Shown: positions 1 to 11,864 of the stretch, piece by piece
Numbering within the stretch: position 1 is the first letter of the stretch
How the letters are laid out: each line of letters begins with the position of its first letter
Source: Ramlibacter aurantiacus
Lineage (GTDB): Bacteria > Pseudomonadota > Gammaproteobacteria > Burkholderiales > Burkholderiaceae_C
Assembly: GCF_016722895.1 (NCBI RefSeq)
Contig: NZ_JAEQNA010000002.1
Coordinates: 212,801 to 276,800, forward strand
Direction of reading: 5' to 3'
DNA: 64,000 nucleotides
Translations under genes and position numbers: made by a program
Notes under the pieces: model-generated
The model's database searches: none
What the model saw: only the letters and a program-made list of their open reading frames with translations
Told to the model about the DNA's origin: nothing

Positions 1-1
1 C

Positions 2-643
<642 letters not shown>

Positions 644-662
644 CAGGCGGCGCACGACTGGC

Positions 663-1046
663 ATGAAACACTTGCTTTTCCTTCCTCTGGCCCTGTTGGC
701 GGCGGCCCAAGCCCAGGAGATCGGCACCGAAGCCTGGTACGCGGTGCCCGACGCACGCGGCGTCCAACTGGTTCATGTCGAGTGCGGCCCCGACTACATG
801 GATCCGCGGGAGATCGTGGTCGAGCCTGGCACGCCCGTCGAGCTGTCGGTTCGCGCCACCGGCGAAGCGGACTTCGACGCCGGCCTCGTTCCCAAGGTGC
901 GAGTCGGGCCGCAGCCACGGCGGTTGGCCTTCACGCCACCGGGACGCGGGCGCCACGTCCTGCAATGCAGCACCCCCGGCGAGGCGAAGGCGAATCCGCG
1001 GCGACGCGGCGTGCTGCACGTGGGACACCCGCACCGCGAGAACTGA
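663..1046 (+). CDS. Periplasmic cupredoxin-like protein
   Basis: A 127-residue protein starting at ATG 663. The first ~18 residues form a signal peptide (MKHLLFLPLALLAAAQAQ, cleavage after AQA). The rest has the outline of a single cupredoxin fold: an early strand, a P-x-E-I-V-V-E-P-G-T-P-V-E-L segment, a central FTPPGRGRH turn, and a late Q-C-S-T-P-G-E loop followed by a G-V-L-H-V strand. Cys in that loop stands where blue copper proteins keep their Cys ligand, but a full His/Cys/Met ligand set is not convincing, so copper binding is uncertain. It lies 19 bases after the chitin-binding gene and may be co-transcribed. Function unknown. Confidence 0.5.
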   Translation: MKHLLFLPLALLAAAQAQEIGTEAWYAVPDARGVQLVHVECGPDYMDPREIVVEPGTPVELSVRATGEADFDAGLVPKVRVGPQPRRLAFTPPGRGRHVLQCSTPGEAKANPRRRGVLHVGHPHREN

Positions 1047-1169
1047 GCCGGCGCCCCTGCCGCCCGGTGTTCGTCGGAACCGCGGGCAGCCAGGCGCCAC
1101 TCAGCGCCGGTTTGCGTCGTCTTCGCGACGCACGTACGAGGGCATCCAGACCCTCCGGAAAGCCGGTGA

Positions 1170-2039
1170 ATGGGAGAAGACCTGATCGTCGTGGGTGGTG
1201 GACCAGCCGGTGTCGCCTGTGCGCTGTGGGCGCATCAGCTGGGCTTGCGGGTGCTGTTGCTCGAAGCCGCAGCGGCGGTCGGCGGGCTCCAGCTGCGAAG
1301 TCCCTACACCAATCGGTGGATGCCCGGCTTGCAGGGGAAAAGTGGCCAGGAGGTCGCCATGTCGTTGCAGGCGCACCTCGATGCGGCTGGCGTTCCCTAT
1401 CAACTGAACGTCACCGTCACGCGCATTTCGCACAACGCCGGGGCTGGCGGATGGGACGTGTCGAGTGCATGCGCCCACCATGTGGCGCCATGCCTCGTCC
1501 TCGCAACGGGCGCCCGGCCACGCCACCATGGCTTTGTCGAAGGCCCACGAATCGGCATTGGCCCCGGTCTCTCGATGGAGCGGCTGGAGGTGGCCCAAAG
1601 GCGGCTGGCGATCCTGGGTGGAGGCGACAACGCGTTCGACCAGGCGGCGTTCGCGCTGCGACGCGGTGCGCGGTCCGTCGACATCTATTGCCGCCGCACG
1701 CCGCACGCACAGCAGGTCTTGCAGCGACAGGTTGCGCCGGAGTGCGTGCACGTGGGCGCGTTCGAGGCGGACCCCTCCGCCATGACCATCAACGGCACGC
1801 CGTACGACTTCTTCGGGGTGCAGTTCGGCTTCGAGGCCTGCATCCCGGGCGGGCTGCAGCTGCCTCTGCAGGACGGCTATGTCGCCGTCGACCGGCGAGG
1901 CGCAGTCTCGGGCCAGCCCGGCTTGTTCGCAGCAGGCGAGGTCACCAACTACTGGCACCCCTGCGTCACGACCTCGTACGCCCACGGCGTGCAGGTGGCG
2001 AAGTCCATCCAGGTACAACTGCAACAGGCCAGCTTCTGA
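1170..2039 (+). CDS. NAD(P)/FAD-dependent oxidoreductase, thioredoxin-reductase fold
   Basis: A 289-residue flavoprotein. An FAD-binding GGGPAG motif sits at residues 9-14, an ATGARP segment near 112-117, a second nucleotide-binding GGGDNA motif at 150-155, and a C-terminal G-L-F-A-A-G-E segment near 251-257 that contacts FAD in this fold. The order and length match the thioredoxin reductase / ferredoxin-NADP reductase type 2 superfamily. No CxxC redox pair is present between the two nucleotide domains, so it should not reduce thioredoxin; a ferredoxin or another small acceptor is more likely. The start ATG follows a weak GGAAAG ribosome site. It stands alone between the cupredoxin-like gene and the FrnE-like gene. 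Confidence 0.75.
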   Translation: MGEDLIVVGGGPAGVACALWAHQLGLRVLLLEAAAAVGGLQLRSPYTNRWMPGLQGKSGQEVAMSLQAHLDAAGVPYQLNVTVTRISHNAGAGGWDVSSACAHHVAPCLVLATGARPRHHGFVEGPRIGIGPGLSMERLEVAQRRLAILGGGDNAFDQAAFALRRGARSVDIYCRRTPHAQQVLQRQVAPECVHVGAFEADPSAMTINGTPYDFFGVQFGFEACIPGGLQLPLQDGYVAVDRRGAVSGQPGLFAAGEVTNYWHPCVTTSYAHGVQVAKSIQVQLQQASF

Positions 2040-2104
2040 GTTCGCCGGGAGGGTGCGAGCACAAGCCTGTGCTGCTGCGCGCCACGCGGCGTAGCATCGC
2101 CTGC

Positions 2105-2761
2105 ATGTCCGCATCCCACACCCTCTCCATCGATTTCGTCTCCGATGTCGCCTGCCCCTGGTGCGCTGTCGGGCTGGCATCACTCGAGCAGGCCATCGTG
2201 CGCCTGCAGGGCGACATGAGCGTCGAGCTTCGTTTCCAACCTTTCGAGTTGAACCCGCAGATGGGTCCGCAGGGGCAGGACCTGACGGAGCACCTGGCCC
2301 AGAAGTATGGCTCGACACCCGAGCAGCAGGCGGCCAACTGGGAGGCGCTGCGCCAACGGGCCGCGGCCGTCGGGTTCGACTTCCGCAAGGAAGGGCGCGG
2401 CCGCATGTGGAACACCTTCAATGCGCACCGCTTGCTGCATTGGGCCGGGCTGCAGGACGCATCGCGGCAGCACGCGCTCAAGAAGGCGCTGCTCACCGCC
2501 TATTTCACACGGGGCGAGAGTCCCGCGGATACGGACGTGCTGCTGGCGGCTGTGCGGGAGGCTGGGTTGGAGGTGGAGCGCGCCCGCGAGATCCTGGCGG
2601 GCGACGACTATGCGCAGGAGGTGCGCGAGCGCGAGCGGTTCTACACCAGTGCCGGCATCCACGCCGTGCCCTCGGTGATCGTCAATGAGCGCCACCTGAT
2701 CCAGGGCGGCCAGCCGCCGGAGGTTTTCGAGCAGGCGCTGCGGCAGATTGCGGCCCACTGA
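2105..2761 (+). CDS. DsbA family oxidoreductase, FrnE-like
   Basis: A 218-residue cytoplasmic protein with a thioredoxin fold and an alpha-helical insertion. The active site is C17-P-W-C20, and the cis-proline region appears as A-V-P-S near residue 188. Absence of a signal peptide and the CPWC site point to the FrnE / 2-hydroxychromene-2-carboxylate isomerase-like branch rather than periplasmic DsbA. These proteins act as cytoplasmic disulfide oxidoreductases or isomerases, often stress-linked. The frame stays open far upstream, but ATG 2105 is the sensible start because the family fold begins there. A TAGCAT box lies 7 bases before the ATG, suggesting a very short or absent leader. Confidence 0.85.
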   Translation: MSASHTLSIDFVSDVACPWCAVGLASLEQAIVRLQGDMSVELRFQPFELNPQMGPQGQDLTEHLAQKYGSTPEQQAANWEALRQRAAAVGFDFRKEGRGRMWNTFNAHRLLHWAGLQDASRQHALKKALLTAYFTRGESPADTDVLLAAVREAGLEVERAREILAGDDYAQEVRERERFYTSAGIHAVPSVIVNERHLIQGGQPPEVFEQALRQIAAH

Positions 2762-2821
2762 GGCGGTGTGGGCACACCCCCGTTCCCGGGGCCAAGGATC
2801 GGCCGCCTTCGGACGCGCCTT

Positions 2822-3226
2822 TCAGGTGCGCGGCTCTCGAGGAGGGGGGCTGCCCCCTGCCAGCGCCGCGCACCAGGCCAGCAGCGCGTCCTGCTCCATG
2901 GCCTTGTCGAACACCGCGTCGCAGCCCAGCGCCAGGCATTGTTCACGGACGGCAGGGCTCGCGGTCGCGGTGAGCACCAGCACGTGTTGCCCCGCCCGGC
3001 GCGGGCGCAGGGCGCGCAGCACGCCCAGGCCGCTGCCCGGCCCCTCCAGCACCAGGTCGACGATCGCCAGGTCCCAGGCGTGAGCCGGATCTGCCAGCCA
3101 GTCCTTCGCAGCGCGCTCGCTGCTCGCGGCGCCCACCGTGCGGATGTCGGCCAGCTCGGCCAAAGTCTCGATCAGGGCCTCGCGGATGGCGGGGCTGTCC
3201 TCGACGATGAACGCGGTGATTCCCAT
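2822..3226 (-). CDS. Stand-alone response regulator receiver domain
   Basis: A 134-residue protein made only of a CheY-like receiver domain. Acidic residues E9-D10, phosphoacceptor D57 (in IVDL), T86 and K108 are all in the expected places, so it should be phosphorylatable. There is no output domain and no histidine kinase in the window. The start is ATG 3226; the frame remains open further upstream into gcvP but the receiver fold begins with GITAFIVED. It lies 70 bases downstream of gcvP on the same strand and could be transcribed with the glycine cleavage genes, although no functional link is known. Confidence 0.85.
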   Translation of the reverse strand: MGITAFIVEDSPAIREALIETLAELADIRTVGAASSERAAKDWLADPAHAWDLAIVDLVLEGPGSGLGVLRALRPRRAGQHVLVLTATASPAVREQCLALGCDAVFDKAMEQDALLAWCAALAGGSPPPREPRT

Positions 3227-3296
3227 GGGCGTGGAGGTGGTCGGGCCCCATGATGCCCCGCCAAAGCCGGGCCCGACAAGCCGGCCGGCGCGCGCA

Positions 3297-6176
<2,880 letters not shown>

Positions 6177-6241
6177 GGCGCGGCGGTGTGGAGTGAGGGG
6201 GCTTCGGCGTTCGAGGCGAGGCGCTGGGCAGGCGCGCTAGG

Positions 6242-6302
6242 GCTTCGACGGGCTCGGGTTGAACGGAACAACAACATCCGTTCGCCCTGGGCTCGTCGAA
6301 GG
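6242..6302. repeat. REP-like imperfect palindrome between gcvH and gcvP
   Basis: Arms at 6242-6267 and 6277-6302 are inverted repeats of about 26 bases with roughly five mismatches, separated by a short ACAACAACA-like loop. The arm begins GCTTCGACGGGCTCGGGTTG and ends GAACGGA; the other arm is the complement of CCTTCGACGAGCCC. Arms of the type CTTCGAC-x-GC are familiar from dispersed intergenic palindromes in Comamonadaceae. Inside an operon it would form an RNA hairpin that may attenuate or stabilise the transcript. No other copy was seen in the window. Confidence 0.75.
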
Positions 6303-6376
6303 GTTCGCGAAGCGTGGCTTCGAAAAGTGGGGCCGAGCTGCGCGGTGCAGGTTCAACCGGCAAGCCTTCGATGGCA

Positions 6377-6748
6377 TCACGCGTTCTTCGCGAATTCCCC
6401 GTAAGCCGTCTCGTCCATCAGCCCCTCCAGCTCGGCCGCATCGTCCAGTCGAACCTTGAAGAACCAGCCCTGGCCCAGCGGGTCGCTGTTGGCCAGCGAA
6501 GGATCGGCGCGCAGGGATTCGTTGACCTCGGTCACCTCGCCGGTGACCGGCATGTACACATCGGCCGCGGCCTTGACCGACTCGACCACGCCAGCGACCT
6601 CGCCCTTGCTGAAGCGCCGGCCGACTTCCGGCAGGTCGACGAACACCACGTCGCCCAGCGCGTCCTGCGCATGCACGGTGATGCCGACGGTGGCGGTGCC
6701 CGCGTCGTCGCGGATCCACTCGTGCTCGGGCGTGTACTTGATGGTCAT
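6377..6748 (-). CDS. gcvH: Glycine cleavage system H protein
   Basis: A 123-residue lipoyl carrier of normal length. The lipoylation lysine is K59 within GVVESVKA, the conserved E-S-V-K-A motif. It shuttles the aminomethyl group from GcvP to GcvT and is reoxidised by dihydrolipoamide dehydrogenase (not in this window). It starts 27 bases after the gcvT stop and is preceded by a clear AGGAGAA ribosome site, consistent with the operon order T-H-P. Confidence 0.98.
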   Translation of the reverse strand: MTIKYTPEHEWIRDDAGTATVGITVHAQDALGDVVFVDLPEVGRRFSKGEVAGVVESVKAAADVYMPVTGEVTEVNESLRADPSLANSDPLGQGWFFKVRLDDAAELEGLMDETAYGEFAKNA

Positions 6749-6775
6749 GGGTTCTCCTGGGTTGTGTGTAAAGGT

Positions 6776-7936
6776 TCAGCCGCGGTGGTAGCGGTGCGGC
6801 ACGAAGGGCAGGGGGACGACTTCCATGGGCACCGGCCTGCCGCGCACCAGCGCCTGCAGCCGCGTGCCCGGCGTGGCCAGGGAAGGGCCCACGTAGCCCA
6901 TGGCGATGGGCTGGTCGGCGGTGGGCCCCGGCAGGCCGCTGGTGACCTCACCAACCGGCGCGCCCTGCGGATCCTGCAAGGCGGTGTGCTCGCGCACCGG
7001 CACGCGCTCGAGCGCCACCAGGCCCACGCGCCTGCGAGCCAGGGGTGCCGTGCCCTGCAACTCGGCCAGCACGCGCTCGGCGCCGGGGAATCCGCCGGCG
7101 CGAGCGCCGCCGGTGCGGCGTACCTTCTGGATCGCCCAGCCCAGCGCGGCCTCGGCCGGCGTGGTGGTGGTGTCGATGTCGTTGCCGTACAGGCACAGGC
7201 CCGCCTCCAGGCGCAGCGAATTGCGCGCCCCCAGGCCGATCGGCTTCACCTCGGCTTGCTGCAGCAGGCTGCGCGCCAGCGCCTCGGCCTGGGCGGCGGG
7301 CACCGAGATCTCGAAGCCGTCTTCGCCGGTGTAGCCACTGCGCGTGATGAACAGGTCGGCGCCTTGCCAGTCGAAGGCGGCGCCGGTCATGAAGACCAGG
7401 CGCTCGACGCCGGGAACGACGCGGGACAGCGCGGTGACCGCCTGCGGTCCTTGCAGTGCCAGCAGCGCGCGATCGGGCAGGGGGATCACGTCGCAGCGCG
7501 AGCCGATGCGCGAATGCAGGTGCGCGATGTCACCGGCCTTGCAGGCGCCATTGACGATGACCAGGATGTCGTCGCCGTCCGCCGCGCCGCAACGAGCGTC
7601 GCGCCGAATGAACATCAGGTCGTCGATGATCGTGCCCTCGTCGGTGAGCAGCAGGCCGTAGCGCTGCTTGCCGGGCGCGAGGTCGAGCACGTCCATGGGG
7701 ATCAGGCTTTCGAACGCTGCCGCGGCCTGCGGTCCGGCCAGGCGAAGCTGGCCCATGTGGGATACGTCGAACAGCCCGGCGGCGCGGCGCGTGTGGTGGT
7801 GCTCGGCCATGAGCCCGGCGGGGTACTGCACCGGCATCTCATGGCCGGCGAAGGGCACCATGCGGGCGCCGAGTTCGAGATGCAGGGCGTGCAGCGGCGT
7901 GTGCTGCAGGGCTGGGCTGGACGTGGCGGCTGGCAT
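6776..7936 (-). CDS. gcvT: Aminomethyltransferase, T-protein
   Basis: A 386-residue T-protein that releases ammonia and makes 5,10-methylene-tetrahydrofolate from the aminomethyl group on GcvH. Family hallmarks are visible: M-V-P-F-A-G-H-E-M-P-V-Q-Y near the N-terminus, FDVSHMGQ, and the SGYTGEDGFEI segment in the middle. I chose ATG 7936 because the family usually begins just before the T-P-L-H-x-L-H motif; ATG 7963 is a possible alternative adding nine residues. It is the first gene of the operon and lies directly behind a tandem glycine riboswitch on the same strand. Confidence 0.96.
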   Translation of the reverse strand: MPAATSSPALQHTPLHALHLELGARMVPFAGHEMPVQYPAGLMAEHHHTRRAAGLFDVSHMGQLRLAGPQAAAAFESLIPMDVLDLAPGKQRYGLLLTDEGTIIDDLMFIRRDARCGAADGDDILVIVNGACKAGDIAHLHSRIGSRCDVIPLPDRALLALQGPQAVTALSRVVPGVERLVFMTGAAFDWQGADLFITRSGYTGEDGFEISVPAAQAEALARSLLQQAEVKPIGLGARNSLRLEAGLCLYGNDIDTTTTPAEAALGWAIQKVRRTGGARAGGFPGAERVLAELQGTAPLARRRVGLVALERVPVREHTALQDPQGAPVGEVTSGLPGPTADQPIAMGYVGPSLATPGTRLQALVRGRPVPMEVVPLPFVPHRYHRG

Positions 7937-7989
7937 GCGGACTTTCAAGGGCGGGCAGGCCATGGTAGGGGACCATGGGCGGGCCCTGC

Positions 7990-8176
7990 TGTCCGCTTTA
8001 CCTGAGAGATTCACCCCGGGTCACGGGGTTTGCTCCTTCGGTGGATGGCTCCTTGCGAAACCACCTCTCTCCAGCAAGGAAACGCCCCTTGCGGGGCGTG
8101 TCGCCAGTCCTTTGTACCTGAGCGTTCGGCTGGGGGCCTGCGCCTTCGGCGGCCGCACGGGGCGGCGCTCTCCTGA
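7990..8176 (-). promoter_or_regulatory. Tandem glycine riboswitch
   Basis: Read on the minus strand, two similar aptamers follow each other. Aptamer 1 (about 8175-8102) has GGAGAGCGC, GCCGAAGG, then AACGCTCAGGTA-CAAAGGAC. Aptamer 2 (about 8074-7990) has GGAGAGAGGTGG, ACCGAAGGAGCAA, then AATCTCTCAGGTA-AAGCGGAC. These are the conserved blocks of the glycine aptamer. The linker between them is short, as expected for cooperative tandem aptamers. In most bacteria glycine binding turns on gcv expression. The expression platform would lie in 7937-7990, where no strong terminator is visible, so translational control is also possible. Confidence 0.95.
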
Positions 8177-8212
8177 CGACGCGGCATTGTAGCCAGCGTC
8201 AGGCCATCGGCC

Positions 8213-9901
8213 TCACATGTTCGGGTAGTTGGGGCCGCCGCCGCCCTCGGGCACCACCCAGACGATGTTCTGCGTCGGGTCCTTGATGTCGCAGGTCTTG
8301 CAGTGCACGCAGTTCTGCGCGTTGATCTGCAGGCGCTCCTGCCCGTCGTCCTTGACGAACTCGTAGACCCCGGCCGGACAGTAGCGCTGCTCGGGTCCGG
8401 CATAGGTGCGCAGGTTGACCGCCACGGGCACCGACGGGTCCTTGAGGGTGAGGTGGGCCGGCTGGTCCTCGGAATGGTTGGTGTTGGAGATGAACACCGA
8501 CGAGAGCTTGTCGAACGTGAGCTTGCCGTCGGGCCTGGGGTACTCGATCGGCTTGCACTGGTCGGCCGGCTTCAGGTACAGGTGGTCGGCCTTTTCCCGG
8601 TGCAGCGTCCAGGGGATGCGGCCGTTGAGCAGGAACTGCTCGACGCCGGTCATCACCGTGGCCGTGCTCAGCCCCTTCTTGAACCACTGCTTGAAGTTGC
8701 GCGCCTTGTTCAACTCGGCGTGCAGCCACGAGCGCTCGAAATGCTCGGGGTAGGAGGTGAGTTCGTCGTGCTGGCGTCCCTGGGCCAGCGCCTGGAAGGC
8801 GGCTTCGGCGGCCAGCATGCCGGTCTTGATGGCCGCGTGGCTGCCCTTGATGCGCGAAGCGTTGAGGTAGCCCGCTTCGCAGCCCACCAGCGCACCGCCC
8901 GGGAACACCGTCTTGGGCAGCGACAGCAGCCCGCCCACGGTGAGCGCCCGTGCGCCATAGGCCAGCCGCTTGGCCGGCCGGCCGCCCGCGGGCGTCTCGA
9001 AGTACCAGCGGATGTTCCGGTGGGTCTTGAAGCGCTGGAACTCGTCATAAGGGGACAGCCACGGGTTGGCGTAGTCCAGCCCGACCACGAAGCCCACGGC
9101 GACCTGGTGGTTCTCCAGGTGGTACAGGAACGAGCCGCCATAGGTGTCGCCCCGCAGCGGCCAGCCGGCGCTGTGCAGGGCCAGCCCCGGCGTGTGTCGC
9201 GAGGGGTCGATCTCCCAGACTTCCTTGATGCCGATGCTGTAGCTCTGCGGATCGCGTCCCTCGTCGAGCTTGAAGCGCGAGATCAGTTGCCGGCCGAGGT
9301 GTCCGCGCGAACCTTCGGCAAAGATGGTGTAGCGGGCGTGCAGCTCCATGCCGAGCTGGAAATTGTCAGTGGGCTCGCCGTCCTTGCCCAGGCCCATGTG
9401 GGCGGTGGCCACGCCCTTGACCGAGCCGTCCTCGTTGTACAGGACCTCCGCCGCGGGGAAGCCGGGGAAGATCTCCACGCCCAGGGCTTCGGCCTGCTGG
9501 GCCAGCCAGCGCGTGAAGTTGGCCAGGCTGATGATGTAGTTGCCGTGGTTCTGGAAGTTGGACGGCAACAGCACGTTGGGCGTGCGCCAGGCGCTGCGCT
9601 CGCCCAGGAACAGGAAGATGTCCTCGGTCACCGGCTGGTTCAGCGGTGCACCGCGCGAGCGCCAGTCGGGGAAGAGTTCTTCGAGCGCGATCGGATCCAT
9701 GATGGCGCCCGACAGGATGTGGGCACCCGGCTCGGAGCCTTTCTCCAGCACCACCACCGACACGTCGCGCCCGTCCTCGGCCGCCAGTTGCTTGAGCCGA
9801 ATGGCGGTGGACAGGCCGGCAGGGCCGGCGCCGACCACGACCACGTCGTACGCCATGGATTCGCGCGGCCCGAACCGCGCCAGGATTTCTTCGTTCGTCA
9901 T
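8213..9901 (-). CDS. Electron transfer flavoprotein-ubiquinone oxidoreductase
   Basis: A 562-residue inner-membrane-associated flavoprotein that carries electrons from reduced ETF (from fatty-acid and amino-acid dehydrogenases) to ubiquinone. The FAD motif GAGPAG is at residues 24-29. The 4Fe-4S ligands are C508 and the C531-x-x-C534-x-x-C537 triplet near the C-terminus, as in human ETF-QO. Length is typical of bacterial forms. I use the ATG at 9901, giving the usual MTNEEILARFGPRESM-type N-terminus; the frame is open upstream but that extension has no family support. No etfAB genes are in the window. Its 3' end abuts the promoter region of the glycine riboswitch transcript. Confidence 0.96.
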   Translation of the reverse strand: MTNEEILARFGPRESMAYDVVVVGAGPAGLSTAIRLKQLAAEDGRDVSVVVLEKGSEPGAHILSGAIMDPIALEELFPDWRSRGAPLNQPVTEDIFLFLGERSAWRTPNVLLPSNFQNHGNYIISLANFTRWLAQQAEALGVEIFPGFPAAEVLYNEDGSVKGVATAHMGLGKDGEPTDNFQLGMELHARYTIFAEGSRGHLGRQLISRFKLDEGRDPQSYSIGIKEVWEIDPSRHTPGLALHSAGWPLRGDTYGGSFLYHLENHQVAVGFVVGLDYANPWLSPYDEFQRFKTHRNIRWYFETPAGGRPAKRLAYGARALTVGGLLSLPKTVFPGGALVGCEAGYLNASRIKGSHAAIKTGMLAAEAAFQALAQGRQHDELTSYPEHFERSWLHAELNKARNFKQWFKKGLSTATVMTGVEQFLLNGRIPWTLHREKADHLYLKPADQCKPIEYPRPDGKLTFDKLSSVFISNTNHSEDQPAHLTLKDPSVPVAVNLRTYAGPEQRYCPAGVYEFVKDDGQERLQINAQNCVHCKTCDIKDPTQNIVWVVPEGGGGPNYPNM

Positions 9902-10351
9902 GGATGTCCCGATCCTTGTTCTGTGAGGGGGGTGCCCGGGGGGCGGCCGTGCCCGGGGAGCGAAAGATTCTATGCCGCACCCCATCGCGCCCTTCTTGGC
10001 CCATGGCGAAGAGGAGCTTGCAAAACAGAGAGGCGCGAACATGGCCAACGCCATGCCGGGCGTGGCCGAGGCGATCCAGGCGCGGCAGGTCGACCACTTC
10101 AACCGGGCCGATCCACGGTACGGCGCCGAGGTCCGGCACAAGCTGGACCCACCAAAGCCGTGCGGACGAGTACTTTGCATTGAACTTGTCCGCCCGGCCG
10201 TGGATGGCGCGCGACATTCGCGGCCATCGAGCGGAATGCCGGCTCAGCAGCGTCCCTAGAATGGCCGCTCATGCGTCGCCCGGTGCCCGGCACGGGCGGC
10301 GTTTCCATCCACGCATCCGGCTCGCTCGGGTGCCGGAATCGAGCCTCCGAT
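9902..10351. other. Intergenic region between ETF-QO and pilU
   Basis: This 450-base gap separates divergent genes. A TAGAAT box at 10257-10262 is a plausible -10 element for pilU, placing the transcript start near 10269. Short open frames on both strands (for example 9972-10259 plus) have no recognisable domain, and I do not call them as genes. Confidence 0.5.
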
Positions 10352-11515
10352 ATGTCCTTGCCCACCAGCGAAGCGCCCCGGCCGCCCTCGGTCGAAACCG
10401 ACGACCTCGGCGCGTACCTGCAACACGTCGTGCGCGTGCAGGCTTCGGATCTGTTCATGACCGTGGGGGCGCCGCCCGCCGTCAAGGTCGAGGGCCGCAT
10501 GGTTTCGCTGGGCTCGGTGCCGCTGCCGCGCGGCGCCGTCAAGCGGCTGGCGTATTCGGTGATGTCGCCTACCCAGGTGCGCGACTTCGAGCGCGACCTC
10601 GAATGCGACCTCGCGTACTCGGTGGACGGCCTGGGGCGGTTCCGCTTCAACGTGTACGTGCAGCGAGGCGAAGTGAGCCTGGTGGCGCGGCATGTGCGCA
10701 GCCACATTCCCACGCTGCCGGAACTGCGGCTTCCCCCGGTGGTCGAGCGCCTGGCCATGCTGCGCCAGGGCCTGGTGCTGGTGGTGGGCTCGGCCGGTTC
10801 GGGCAAGTCGACCACGCTGGCCGCCATGCTCGAGCACCGCAACCAGCGCGCGCCAGGGCACATCCTCACGGTGGAAGACCCGATCGAGTTCGTGCACGAG
10901 CACCGCAAGTGCATCATCGACCAGCGCGAGGTGGGGCTGGACACGCGTTCCTTCGGCGACGCCCTGCGGCACGCGCTGCGCGAGGCGCCCGACGTGATCA
11001 TGATCGGCGAGATCCGCGACCAGGAGACCATGCAGCACGCGCTGCACTATGCCGAGACCGGGCACCTGTGCGTCTCCACCCTGCACGCCAACAACGCCAA
11101 CCAGGCCATCGAGCGCATCATCAATTTCTTCCCGGATGCGGCCCGCAAGCAGGTGCTGATGGACCTGTCGCTCAACCTCAAGGGCGTGCTGGCCCAGCGC
11201 CTGGTGCAAACCGGCAACGGCCCGCGCGTGCCGGCCACCGAGGTCATGCTGCTCACCGCCTACGTGTCGGAGTTGATCCAGAAGGGCGAGGCCGATGAGC
11301 TCAAGTCCGTCATCGCCAAATCGGTCGAGGTCGGCATGCACTCCTTCGATCAATCGCTCTTCGAGTTGTATCAACGCGACGAGATCGGCCTGGAGACCGC
11401 GCTCGAGCATGCCGACTCCAAGACCGACCTGTCCCTGCGCATCCGCCTGGCCGCCGGCACGCAGGACGAAACCAACGAGCGGCTGACCAACCTGCGGCGG
11501 CGGCGGATCGGGTAG
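10352..11515 (+). CDS. pilU: Type IV pilus retraction ATPase, PilU type
   Basis: A 387-residue PilT/PilU-family hexameric motor. The N-terminal PAS-like domain has A-S-D-L-F-M-T-V-G-A-P-P, whose S-D-L-F form is typical of PilU rather than PilT (S-D-L-H). Walker A is GSAGSGKST (146-154), the Asp box ILTVEDPIEF, Walker B DVIMIGEIRD, and the His box TGHLCVSTLHANNA follow. It would act at the cytoplasmic base of the pilus with PilT, which is not in this window. A leaderless start at ATG 10271 is possible because TAGAAT lies 8 bases upstream, but the extra 27 residues do not resemble PilU, so I keep ATG 10352. Confidence 0.93.
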   Translation: MSLPTSEAPRPPSVETDDLGAYLQHVVRVQASDLFMTVGAPPAVKVEGRMVSLGSVPLPRGAVKRLAYSVMSPTQVRDFERDLECDLAYSVDGLGRFRFNVYVQRGEVSLVARHVRSHIPTLPELRLPPVVERLAMLRQGLVLVVGSAGSGKSTTLAAMLEHRNQRAPGHILTVEDPIEFVHEHRKCIIDQREVGLDTRSFGDALRHALREAPDVIMIGEIRDQETMQHALHYAETGHLCVSTLHANNANQAIERIINFFPDAARKQVLMDLSLNLKGVLAQRLVQTGNGPRVPATEVMLLTAYVSELIQKGEADELKSVIAKSVEVGMHSFDQSLFELYQRDEIGLETALEHADSKTDLSLRIRLAAGTQDETNERLTNLRRRRIG

Positions 11516-11864
11516 GGGTCCCGCCTCGCCTGGTTCCAGGCGCGTAAGTACCTCGAGGCTTACCCCATTTGCGTGAGCTGCAGGCAGGTAGTGGCCGAAG
11601 ACCGGCGATCTCGTGCTTTCCGCGCCTGATCAATTTGGCCGAGGGGCGCCAGGTGCTGTGACCTTGTGGAGTCCATGGACGCCGTCACCTCTTTTGTGGA
11701 GTCTGTCTTTGCGTTTGCACTCCGGTATCGGCGTACCAGCGCTTTCCGACTCCCCAGGCGCTTGGCACGGTCGAGTCGGTGTACGTGATGCGCGTGATGG
11801 GTGGGCCGTTCCGGCAGACGAGATCGTTGCACCCGAGCTCCGCCTGACACCGAACGACTGAGAT
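11516..11864. other. Intergenic region with an unassigned minus-strand reading frame
   Basis: Between pilU and the AttH-like gene, which converge, there is no supported gene. On the minus strand from about 11850 to 11690 runs a frame of some 55 codons that encodes a protein-like string (containing GCNDLVCRNGPP and GKRWYADTGVQ) and then stops. It is preceded by an in-frame TGA and has no usable start codon. It could be the tail of a decayed gene. The decamer TTGTGGAGTC occurs twice, at 11664 and 11694. Confidence 0.4.

Noticed and set aside
9972-10259. Possible 95-residue plus-strand gene upstream of pilU
   Set aside because: No ribosome site, no recognisable fold and an arginine/proline-rich tail; likely chance.
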